A DNA stretch of 64,000 nucleotides. Source: Punica granatum (taxonomy: Eukaryota > Streptophyta > Magnoliopsida > Myrtales > Lythraceae). Where the stretch lies: contig NC_045134.1 of assembly GCF_007655135.1 (NCBI RefSeq), positions 8,080,982 to 8,144,981 of the forward strand, written 5' to 3'. Positions within the stretch are counted from its first letter, which is position 1, and each line of letters starts with the position of its first letter. This document shows positions 1 through 10,304 of this stretch, piece by piece. Made by a program: the position numbers and the translations under genes. The notes under the pieces were generated by a model, which did not search any database, was not told where the DNA came from, and saw nothing but the letters and a program-made list of their open reading frames with translations.

Positions 1-79
1 TAACCGTATTTTCCTACCTAAATAGTACGTTGGAACATGTACATTGTACATAATAAACTCACACCTGTAGATTCTCACT

Positions 80-2893
80 TTATTTGAAAGCTGTTACATT
101 CATGCTAGGAATCTGAGCAAACATGATCGAGAAGGGTTTGACACTAATCGGATCCGACAGGCTCACACTTATGGGCTCTAGGGAAGGGATGAATTTGCGT
201 GACGAGTCCAAGTTTGGGCTCAGTATTTTCCCGTTTAGGAGCATCGTTCGGCTTTGTAAATTCCCGTCTTTTGCCGTCAAGTGGTACTCTTCTCTCGCAT
301 GGCCTTCTGTAGTTGTTTTCCCGCTCGTCACCTTCGTGAATTTCGTCCTTGGACTCCTTCTTGTTGCAGACCCAATGCCCCATTGCTGGAAACATCTTCG
401 GTCGAAACCTGAACTTGGACTGTCGTGTTGCCATCAAGGTTGATCAGTAGCAATGTGACACCTCCCTGCAATATTGAATGCCTCGTATTAAGATATATAG
501 ATATCTTTTCAGTATGTCTGCCTTAATATCAACTTTTACTTACAGATTTCTTCGAGCAGTGAGAGTAAGCTCGGATGTTATTGGTCCCGGAGAATTTAGT
601 TGACAGAACTGTGCTTCCCATCAAACGGTGCCAAAGAATAGCACTGCATAAACAACACTCGTGCTAAGAAAAAATACCGCATTCATTTAATTTTGGAAGA
701 TCGTGTTTAGATCTCTGTTTTATTTGTGTAAATTTATTGAATTCCCTTCTTTTGTCCTTCCAGTATTTCCAGAAACAGTTCCATAACCAGACATAGGAAT
801 GGACGGTTTACCTGTAGTAGTCCGGGTTTGGAAGGAAAGTGCTTGCGTCGAGAAGCCCATAGTTCCCACCTATTAGCGTCTGTCTGCAGTATGTTTTTGT
901 ATCATAAGTTGACGACATTCCTAGCTGGTCCAAGTACCTGTCAGGACATTGCCCCGGAAAAGAATGTTTTGCCTGCCGTTATTTTCAAGAAGGATGATAG
1001 AGTACAGTTAAGATTTGGATTAACTTTTGTTACCAGAAGCTAAACACGAATGTGTTGGTTACAAGGTTGCGGCCGCTATTATAGGCCCCGCCCGCTTCAC
1101 CAACCCATGCGACTGCTGAGGTTCCCGAGCTCTTCAGGATTCCCTTGAGGCCACTAAAGGTCTGAGCTTCACCGTCTAGATAGGACGGGTCTAGGATCTT
1201 TTCTATAAGGTGATCATCAACTCCTGTATTGAAAGAGAAGAACAACTGATGAGGATCGTCTATTTGGTTAAATCATCAATCTTATGTTATCCGCATGTTT
1301 TTTTTGGATATCCTTATTGAAGAAAATGGTCTGCTAAAATGTCTATCGAACCCATTTTCACCTTATGATAGCACTCGTCCTACTGTACCTGGCCCGAGGT
1401 TGTAAATGTGGTGAGTGACCACTTGCAGAGTTTTTGTTGTTCGTTCTATGAAGTCATTGAACCAACTGTCATCGAAGAATCCTCCCGGTGCTAAGATTAG
1501 TGGTTTAACTTCGTAACCCTGATAGATGTTCTCCGCTATGTTCTGCAGGTTATTTACATCTAATGCATACTGTTTTGCTGAGATTCTCGCTCCAACTCCG
1601 TTTCCACTCAGTTCATTCCCTATAAACAAAACATTAAAAGATTATGTTCTGTATGTGCATGATTTTCCAATTTTACGTCTTTATCTCGTAAACCTCACAC
1701 TCCCGAAAGAGACATCAGCGAGGAACATAGCAGAACCTGTCTTTATCTCCAGGACTTACCGAGCTCCCAACCATGAATGGAGTAGCCCTTGTTGACTGTA
1801 TATTGCATGAGAGATTCAGCATTGCTCGAATTCCAAACACCGATTACCGAACCATCTGAACTGATAGTTCTTCCATATAATGCATTTAACCCGAAAGTAA
1901 CAACTGCCCTATTATAAGCCAAGTTAACAAATGTTAATTGAGCTGGTGGTACAACACAGAAAAAGCTGCAGGGCTAGGTTCTCACCCGGTTTGTTTGAAG
2001 AATGCATTTAGCTGGTCCCAGCGAGACATTGGTAAGCACCCCTCGGAGAAACCAAGAAATTCCGAGCTATTCTTGGTGAAAGGGGTGCAAGATGTCTGAT
2101 CATCTGCTTGTGTCTCATATGTTACTTTATCCTGTAAAGTGCCTCCCATCCTGACTCTCAGCGGTGAGAAGGCTAGAGCATGCATAATCTCAGTTAAACT
2201 CCAGAACATAAGGCATTATGACATGTATACACAAAGGAATTCCGAATTTATGAAAAATGAATACATAATACACACCTTTGATTGCGCTTAACAAGATTTT
2301 GTTGGTTAGGTCCTAAGGAAAGAACATCGATGACTTGTAAGAAACAGAAGTGTCAAAAGGAACATAAAGTTATATTAACATAACAGGTAGGAGCTCTGCT
2401 TCATTCGGACTTTCTGACAATGTGTCGTGTTTGCAGAATCCTAGGCAGATGAATTTCAACTTCAACGGGACGGAGCAGAACCAATAACGTCCAACATGAA
2501 CCAATAACAAGAGCACCAGAAACACTCGAACATCAGTCTTAGTCAACAAGGGGCAAGTTAAGACGCGACTACAGCACCCCTACCCCGAATAACGAATTCA
2601 AGGAGAGATGAAGCGGGGAGACTGAGAGTTACCAAAGTTAGAAGAGTGGATCTTCCCCAGCTGCAAGTGCCATAGTCGCATTTATCGGGGGGCCACCAGT
2701 CCAAAGTTGCACAGATGAAGTCATCATCAGTCTGTGCAATGGGAGCTGTTCCATTGATGAGCGCAGTGCCTTCAACGACCTTTGCTGGGGCTTCCATGCT
2801 CTGTGAGTGAACCAGTACAGAATGGTGCTGTATCCAGTAGATTGAAAAACACAGCCCCGCAAGCACAAGCATCGAGCCCATCCCGAATAACAT
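80..2893 (-). CDS. GH79 heparanase-like protein (GUS3-type), nine exons, frame broken in last exon
   Basis: Plant heparanase-like/beta-glucuronidase proteins (glycoside hydrolase 79) are membrane-anchored or secreted enzymes thought to trim glucuronic acid from cell-wall arabinogalactan proteins. I read nine exons: 2893-2633, 2312-2276, 2172-1986, 1908-1760, 1619-1389, 1223-1034, 937-812, 643-544 and 465-80. All have GT-AG borders, and phases agree through exon 8. The N-terminus carries a hydrophobic signal-anchor. The acid/base motif GNELSG puts the catalytic Glu near residue 214, and the nucleophile motif WVGEAGGA puts it near residue 331. In exon 9 the frame from the acceptor runs into TGA at 330-328 (about 472 aa), while the expected C-terminal region (REEYHLTAKDG, stop at 82-80) is one frame away. 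This indicates a single-base loss near 345-355. It is either a young pseudogene or a sequence error; the splice sites and catalytic core look intact. Paralogue of the gene at 10,305-14,311. Confidence 0.85.
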
Positions 2894-3159
2894 TATGGAA
2901 TCCTGAAACTACCGGGTCCCCGGTTCCAGTTCGATGTGGAAAGTATCCCCGGTACTCATTTTCTTTCCAGACAATAACAGAGGAAGTGGGAAAGAGCCCA
3001 GAAAAACTTTTACTTCCATGAAAACACGAGAACCTGTCCCGATGTCGAATCCTTAACGAAAAGAACGGTCCGGAAGAAGTCAGAAACGGGGAACCAAAAA
3101 AAAAAAAACAAAGCTGGTCTCTGCAGTCTACAAATCAGACTTTCAAATCAGTTGAGAAT

Positions 3160-3395
3160 TGTTTAGGTGGTGTTTGGTTTCATAGTAGGATTTTAAAATT
3201 AGATTTTAATTTTGATTTTGAGTGGTATAAATGGGCCCCACCCTTTGACTTTGTATGAGTTATGTTGTTTTGTTGTGGGAAAAAGTGATAAAAATGAGAT
3301 CCACTCTTTGACTTTGTATGAGTTATTTTGTTTTGTAGTGGGTAGAATTAAGTTAGAATTGTGATTCTAAAATACAATTGAGAAACCAAACAGGT
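3160..3395. mobile_element. MITE-like element with GTGTTTGGTTT inverted ends
   Basis: Starts 'ggtgtttggtttcatag' and ends 'gagaaaccaaacagg', so short terminal inverted repeats bound about 230 bp of AT-rich non-coding DNA. An internal direct repeat of the 'ctttgactttgtatgagtta' block occurs at about 3235 and 3312. It is absent at the equivalent place in copy B (about 7110). Superfamily not determined. Confidence 0.55.
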
Positions 3396-3404
3396 TGCGG
3401 TTCA

Positions 3405-3537
3405 AATATTTTAGTGTTTTGTATAGTCCATCATAGATAACAAAGGTACTAAATACTTGAATTGCAGTACTAATAATTGAACTAAAAGACCCAGCGTGCC
3501 ACCATTACTCTGATATCATGTTAGAATTTCTCTGCAG
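3405..3537. mobile_element. Half of a MITE related to the one at 12,430-12,712
   Basis: The stretch from 'tagtgttttgtatagtcca' to 'catgttagaatttc' resembles the right half of the intronic element at about 12,590-12,712, including the 'tactaaatac' motifs and the end 'catattagaatttc'. The left half is missing. It lies in the part of copy A that copy B lacks. Confidence 0.45.
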
Positions 3538-5556
3538 TTTTACGATTGTCTGATTTTAATGATGTCCGGTCTGTAATAGTTCCTCACGGTATATGAATTG
3601 TTGTTTGAATTGAGTGCCCTCTAGAAGATTAGTGGGACTAGAACGATAAAGACATGAGTTTGATGGGTATAAGAAGGTGAAGTTCCTGATTCTGTTTCAT
3701 GATGTCATTGGGGTGGAGCTGTAAACGTGTATTTTCTCTAGACAACGGGGTTGGTGTCATCAACCTCCTTGATGAAATTAACATCCGCTCGAATGTTGTA
3801 TTGCCCCAATCATGAAGTATTTCTAGTGAATTTGCAAACTCTTACAGCGAAAACAAAGTCCTGACGACAATGATTGTCAATTGTGCGGACACCTAGTGAT
3901 TTTTTGTATTTCTTTGATGTGTGGACTCGGATAAAGCCCACTCCAATTGGGAGACGCTCATGATTACGAGCTGATGATGACCACCAAGAACGAATCTAGG
4001 ATTTCGATTGAGGGGACCGAACTCTTTGAGGAGGCATAGAATGACAACATTTTCCATTTAGGGGGCGAACATAAGAATTTTTATAAAAAATTAGATAATA
4101 ATATTTAAATTGTCTTATAACTTTAAAATTTTAAGGGGACGACTGTCCTCTTCAGCCTGTCCGGTGGATCCTTGATGACCAACCCGCACCCCTACAGGAA
4201 CCATCGCCTCGTATTGGTCATGCAGCAAAAGTCCAATAAATTCCAACTCTAATGCTTATGTCAGTACCAATAGAAATGCTCTGTCTCTGAGGTCAAGGGG
4301 AGGTGATAGATAAGGTATGGAAGTCAACCTTCACATAAATTTGAAATAATGTTTTTCTTATCAGTTTGCGAATCCCTATCCCCAGATGCATCCTCCATTA
4401 GTGGGATCATCATGAATACTAATGGATCCATAAACAGAGTAAAACCACTACTGCAACAGAATATTCATATACATATACATCAACAAACGTGTCACTAGTT
4501 GTCCTGCTATGGTCCGAAGTCCCGTCACCCATGATGGGGTGTCTTTTTCTGCATGAACTTGAAGATTCTTAGGGCAGCATGGGGTGTGTGCCACTTAACA
4601 GGGCTCAAAAGCGGAATTTCTTGATTTCAGGTGAATGACGGGGTGCCGGTGTGCGTATAAATCCATTTGTTTGATATACAACTGAATAGTCGAAACTCAA
4701 AATGCGGATGCAGTTCCTACCTATGGCTACTCCTTTTCCCTAATCTTCCAAGTGGGTTTTCGGATGATTTGACCCAGTTGAAAATCAATGATTCCCAAGA
4801 TAATATATTAGTAGAAGGAAAGGGACCATTTTCTCTTGAGAAAGGGCTTGCAAGCATTATTTCAGGAAACATTATGATTTTAAGTGATTGAAGTCTAGGA
4901 AGGATAAATTAATAAAAATGTATAATTAAAACAAAGCATAATACACATATATATTTTTAAAGAAAAGGAAAAAGATGGAGGGACACTTTAGAAACATCCT
5001 TCCTAGATTGAGATTGTAAGTGAGAGTAGGTACCAATGGTGTCAGAGCCAAGAAAGAGCAACTAGGGATGGTTCCATATTCCTTTGTTGTAGTTAAAAGA
5101 CTAGGGAAGGTTCTATCCCAGACAAGTAGGCTTCCAATCGATGCACATTCTATGATTAGGTAGTCGTCAAAATTGACATGTCCATATGTTTATCGCACAT
5201 GAATTCTTTAAAGAAATATGCCGTCTATGAAGAGGATTCAGTACATATGTTGCACTCGTCTTGTCCATATTTTTCTACATATATAATTGCCTTACTGTCA
5301 AAATCTTACTAGTCTTACTACACAGGCGGATCTTGATGTTAGTGGGGCCACAGGATGTAACAGCTGGGATTATTACCCGATCGGCCAGTCATCGCACCCT
5401 CACGGGTCATAAATTTCATGAAAATTTTTTGTATACAAGTTCATTGCAACTATCACATATGAATGCATAAAAAAAATGGAAACTGGAACTCGGCATTATT
5501 CGAGCTAGAAGTGAGAATTGCAAAGAACATCAATCCTATTGGCATCTGTATATTTG

Positions 5557-5862
5557 CTCCGTTTGGTTTTACAATCATGTTTTTAAAATTTTAACTATAA
5601 CTTTAACTCTATTCACTACACAATAAAATCAACAACATAATTATTATTTTTCCTTTTTTCTTCAATTTTTAACCATTTAATTTAATTTTTATATTAAATT
5701 CTTTCAACTATCAATTACTTTTTTTCACAATTCAACGGCACAATCATTATTTTTTCTCAACTATTCATTATTTTTCACACTTTTTCTCATAATTCAACAA
5801 CACAATCATTACAACCAAATTAAAATCAAAACTCAACTCTACTGAACTCTAAAACCAAACAC
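5557..5862. mobile_element. AT-rich MITE with GTTTGGTTTTA inverted ends
   Basis: Begins 'ctccgtttggttttaca' and ends 'taaaaccaaacacaccatt', an inverted pair bounding about 300 bp of A/T-rich DNA with repeated 'attcaacaacacaatcatta'-like motifs. Copy B at about 10,215-10,240 reads straight through ('tctgtatatttg' into 'tatctgtaaaac'), giving an empty site. A short TTG on both flanks may be the target duplication. Confidence 0.6.
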
Positions 5863-5962
5863 ACCATTGTTATCTGCAAAACAGAATGTGCTATGTGCAA
5901 TTCGGTGTCCGACTGCTACACCTCACCATTATGAATCTAACATGACCAATACATACAGGCTG

Positions 5963-6970
5963 TGATGTTTATGACCAGGAGCCGAATAAATGCGATTGAG
6001 TATGAGCAAATGGTCACTGGATCTGACTGACTTAGTATCATGGGTTTTAACTCGGGAAATTGCCTGACGAATCAACATTTAAATCCTACCATTGAGAACT
6101 CTTCCCCACCGTTCGCAATCAAGTGGCAGTCTTCCCTAACGCTTACATCAGTTACCAATCATCTGGAGGTACTCGATAACCTGTCCTTGTGCGAGGGGCC
6201 ACCTTCTTGCGGCAGAATCAATGTGCTGTTCCCAGATTATGTTTTCGACCGACACACGAACTTAGGCTGTCCTTTGCCCGTCAAGGTTGATCAACAGTAA
6301 CGTGGTTCCTGTCTGCGATATGCTATGTCACACAGAACGCGTCTAGCCAATTCTAAGGTGTACCAGAGAATTAGCTAAAGTTCTATTTGCACTTACCAAA
6401 TTCCCCCAGAACTTTGTGCTTAGCACCCTGCTTCGCATTATGCAATGCCGAAGAAGAGCACAGATAAATCACCAGTAAGTCTTGTTTTCTAGAAAACTAG
6501 AAAAGTAACTCCATAAAGTTATACCAGAACGGGACCAAGAATAAACATAAGATCGAAATATATTCGTTATGCATTAGTAGTACTAATATGAAACTGAAAA
6601 ATATAAAGAATTAGTGAAATTTGCCGAAGACAAGTGGAGGCTGAAGAGAATTTAATTGCCTACCTATAGAAATCTGGATCCGGGAGGAATGTAGAACTGT
6701 TGAGCAAGCCGTAGCCCCCACCAATCAATGTCTGTCTGCAATGTGTTTTGGTATCATGAGTTGCTGCGATTCCGATCTGATCCAGGCACCTGTACAGTAT
6801 TGCCAGTGAATTCTTCATTTCCCATATTTCTTACATAAAAAGTCATCAGGAAAAATCGGGAGCTCAGATATTCAACGATATTCTTCTGAACAAGGGTAAA
6901 CATTTTGAAGAAATGCAACAGTTGTCAATAGCCAGGAGTTTTGCCTTACCAAAAGCTAGAGAGTCCAGAA
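5963..6970 (-). pseudogene. Truncated heparanase-like gene: exons 9, 8, 7 and the edge of exon 6 only
   Basis: Minus-strand remnant matching the last exons of the intact paralogue. Exon 9-like sequence is at about 5960-6315, a shortened exon 8 at about 6397-6463 (missing about 35 bases including the conserved HCSK region), exon 7 at about 6666-6790, and about 15 bases of the exon 6 donor edge ('ccaaaagctagagag', about 6953-6967). There the similarity stops and continues as the upstream spacer ('tttacttccatgaaaac'). Exons 1-5 and nearly all of exon 6, with both catalytic glutamates, are gone. Exon 9 also carries internal changes, so no product is expected. The simplest origin is unequal recombination or deletion in a tandem array. 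Confidence 0.85.
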
Positions 6971-7051
6971 GAAATTTTACTTCCATGAAAACATGAGAAC
7001 CTGTCCCAATGTGGGATCCTTAACACAGTGAACAGTTCCAGGGGAAGTCTC

Positions 7052-7077
7052 GGGGGGGGGGGGGGGGGGGGGGGGGG
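7052..7077 (+). repeat. Uninterrupted G26 homopolymer
   Basis: Twenty-six consecutive G residues follow 'ggggaagtctc' and precede 'agtgctagtc'. The matching site in copy A (about 3097-3108) has an A-rich run instead. Long G runs of this type are rare in plant nuclear DNA and error-prone in sequencing, so the exact length is unreliable. Confidence 0.9.
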
Positions 7078-8792
7078 AGTGCTAGTCTATAGTCTACAAA
7101 TCAGAAGTTTATTGTAGTTTCAAGATTGTCTGATTATAATGTAGTCTGGTCTGTGACAATTCCTTATAGCATATGAACTGCTGTTTGAATGGGTGCCCTC
7201 TAGAAGATTAGTGGGATTTGAACAATAAAGACATGTTGTTTATAATGGGTAGAAGACAGTTGAAGCTCCCAATTCTGTTTCATGATCTCATTAAGGTTGA
7301 GATGTAATGTAAATATGTATTATTTTGGAGAATGGGGTTTGTGTCATCAACCTATAGGTTGTAATAAACCTTCAATTTGGTGCCGGCTTGCCCTAATTAT
7401 AAAGTATTTTCAGTGAATTCTGAACTCTTGTATTGTAAACAAGGGTCCGGATAACATAGATTATCAATTGAGCGGACACCTCATGATTTGCATTTCTTTT
7501 ATCTGGAGACTCGGATAAAGCCCACCCCAAGTGGAAGACATTCTTGATTGCGGGTTGATGATGACCACCCCATTGAAGGAACCATCACCTCGCTTTTTGG
7601 TTTGTACCCTGATATTCAAAAGTCCAGCGGGTACTGACTAATCAATTAATGATTTTCTCCATTCACAATACTCGAATTCGATACCTTGCTTAAAAGGAAT
7701 AAGTACTAAACCACTTGAACCAACCCTAATTGGAAACCATCACCTCGTTTTCATGATGCAGCAAAAGTCCAAATCCAACTCTTATGTTTACCTCAATACA
7801 ATATATCATCACTAAGTTCAAAGGACCGATGATCATAGGCTCTTATGGAAGTCAATCTTCTCATGAAAATTTTGTTTTTCTTATCAGTTTGTGATTAGTC
7901 CCCAGATGCATCTTCCACTAGTGGAATCATCACAAATGGATCTAGAAGGAGAATAAAACAACTGCAACATAACATTCATATACATACATGAACAAACGTG
8001 TCAGTAGTTGTCCTGTTGTGGTCTAGTCCCATCCTGATGGGGGTGTTTTTCTTTTTTTCTGCATGGACATTTTCAAGTATTAATATCACTAACATATAAT
8101 ACAACTAAGATTCTTGCGACACGGAAAGTTCCACTCACAGAAACCAATCTAGAATTTCTTGGTTTCAGTCGATCATGAGTGCTAGTGCACTAAAATCCAT
8201 TTCTTCGATCTACAACCAATTTCAATAGTGGAAACGCGGATGCAGTTCCTCTTGCTACTTCTTTTTTTTTCCCCCCTTTCAAGTGGGTTTTCGTATAATT
8301 TTTTACCTAGTTAAAAATAATGATCCTGGATGCAGTTCTCTCACAAGTGGGTTTTCATATCACAAATATACTACAGAAGAAAAGGCATCACTTTCTCTCA
8401 AGAAAGGGTTTGAAAGCATTCTTTCAGTAAATATTATTTTAAGTGATTGAAGTCTAGGAAGGCTAAATTCAAACAGGTATTACTGAAAAAGCAATATAAA
8501 AAGAAAAAAAAATTGGAGAACACATAGAAACGTCGTTACTAAGTTGATTTTGTAAGTGAGAGTAGGCATTATGATGTCAGAGCCAAGAAGAGCAACTAGG
8601 GACGGTACCAACTTCGGTTGTAGGGAAGGTTCTATCCCGGACAAGTTTTGCTTCAGATACACATTATACGATTAGGTAGTCGTCAAAATTTGCCATGTCG
8701 ATATATATTTATGACAAATGAATTTTTTAAAGAAATATCCCATCAAGTAAGAGGATTCGATGCAATGGCAGACTCGTCATGTCAATATTTTT

Positions 8793-9929
8793 AAGAAAAC
8801 ATTCAATTTGGTACTCGAATGATCAATTTGCCAAGATTTTGGTCCCTTAATGAATTTCGCCAACAATTTGGTCCTTGAAAGATTAGTTGGCCAACAATTT
8901 GGTCCTCAAAAGATTAATTTTGCCAACAATTTGGTCCCCTAGTAACTTTTGCCAACTATTTGGTCCTCGAAAGATTAGATGGCCAACAATTTGGTCTTCG
9001 AAAGATCAGTTGGCCAACAATTTGGTCCTCGAAAGACTGTCGCCAGACAATTTAGTCCCGACGTTAACCGAACGTCGACTCTGTGACGATAATCTGATAT
9101 GGAAGCTGATATGGCTCATCCTTAACTAATGGCAATTGAAAATTTGATTTTTTAATAACCAAACCTGATATGACATCGTTTTGGTAGTCCCATCCCCTAT
9201 CTTCTACAACGAAAACGAGAATCTCAACTAACTTGGAATCAACCGAGGTGGTCCAACCTGCACGAAACACGTGATGGAGTTATTGATTTCGCCACTTAGT
9301 CACGGTGTCTTCACACTTTGTGGAGAAATTTTCGAAATTAGGGTTGAAATGGGGAGGGGGAATGGAGGGATTTACAGAGTTAAGGGAGTGAAAATGTGAA
9401 TAACGTCTTTTGGTATGGTGGGGGATGGAACAACATCGTTCAATTTCAGTAGGATTGTGGGGTTGAAGGGGGGACGAATGACCAAAACGATGTCATATCA
9501 GGTTTGCAATAAAAAAAATCTTTCAATTGCCATTAGTTAAGGATGTGCCATATCAGCTTCCAACTCAGATTATCGTCATCATGTCAATGGTCGGTTAACA
9601 TCGGGAATAAATTGTCTGGCAGAACGGTCTTTTGATTACCAAATTGTTGACCAATTGATCTTTCGAAGACCAAATTGTTGACAAAATTCATTGAGAGACT
9701 AAATTGTTGGCAAAATTAATTTTTCGAGAACCAAATTATTGACCAACTAATATTTCGAGGACCAAATTATTGGCAAATTTATTGGGGGACCAAATTGTTG
9801 GCAAAATTAATCTTTCGAGGATCAAATTGTTGGCCAACTCATCTTTGATGGACCAAATTTTTGGCAAAATTTTTTGACGGACCAAGTTGTTGGCAAACTG
9901 ATCTTTCGAGGACCAAATCGAATGTTTAC
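8793..9929. mobile_element. Foldback (MULE-like) element with tandem-repeat inverted arms
   Basis: The left arm (about 8793-9195) has some eight tandem copies of a 30-37 base unit around 'ccaacaatttggtcctcgaa', then a unique part. The right arm (about 9490-9929) is the same in reverse. The arms flank about 290 bp of unique DNA with no ORF. An 11-base direct repeat 'tcaatattttt' at 8782-8792 and 9930-9940 fits a target duplication, and the paralogous spacer near 5262-5275 ('gtccatatttttctac') is an empty site. TSD length and long repeat-bearing arms suggest a non-autonomous Mutator-like or foldback element. No transposase is present. Confidence 0.85.
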
Positions 9930-10304
9930 TCAATATTTTTCTACATATATAATTGCCTTGCAGTCAAAATCTTACTAGTCTTACTACGCATGCGAATCTT
10001 GTTATTAGTGAGGCCGAACGTAACAATTGGGGTTATTACCCGATCGGCCAGCCACCGCACACTCCCATTTCACAAATTTCATGAAAAATTCTCGAATACA
10101 AGTTCATTGCAACCTATTGCAAATGAACGAAAAAAAAAGAAAAGAAACTGAAAAATGATGACATTGCATTGTTCGAGCTAGAAGTGAGAAGTGCACGGGA
10201 CATTAATCCTATGGCATCTGTATATTTGTATCTGTAAAACAAAATGTGCTATGTGCAATTCGGTATCCGACTGCTACACCTCACTGTTATGAATCTAACA
10301 CGAC

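Larger units (their letters stand above)
2990..5960. repeat. Duplicated heparanase upstream spacer, copy A
   Basis: The DNA upstream of the first heparanase-like gene is colinear with 6966-10,304. Shared landmarks include the segment beginning 'ttacttccatgaaaaca' (3009 and 6979), 'agtctacaaatcaga' (3127 and 7092), the 'ctctagaagattagtggga' block (3621 and 7198) and the 'ctacatatataattgcctt' block (5274 and 9942). Copy A has two insertions missing from copy B, at 3145-3535 and 5557-5862. The only ORFs inside are short and not conserved between copies, so I see no gene here. Confidence 0.8.
6966..10304. repeat. Duplicated heparanase upstream spacer, copy B
   Basis: Colinear with 2990-5960 but interrupted by the foldback element at 8793-9929, and carrying about 110 bp near 7630-7745 that copy A lacks. 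It separates the truncated middle heparanase copy from the 3' end of the intact third copy. No gene seen. Confidence 0.8.

Noticed and set aside
6040..6300. 86-codon plus-strand ORF
   Set aside because: It is antisense to exon 9 of the truncated heparanase copy and is explained by that homology.
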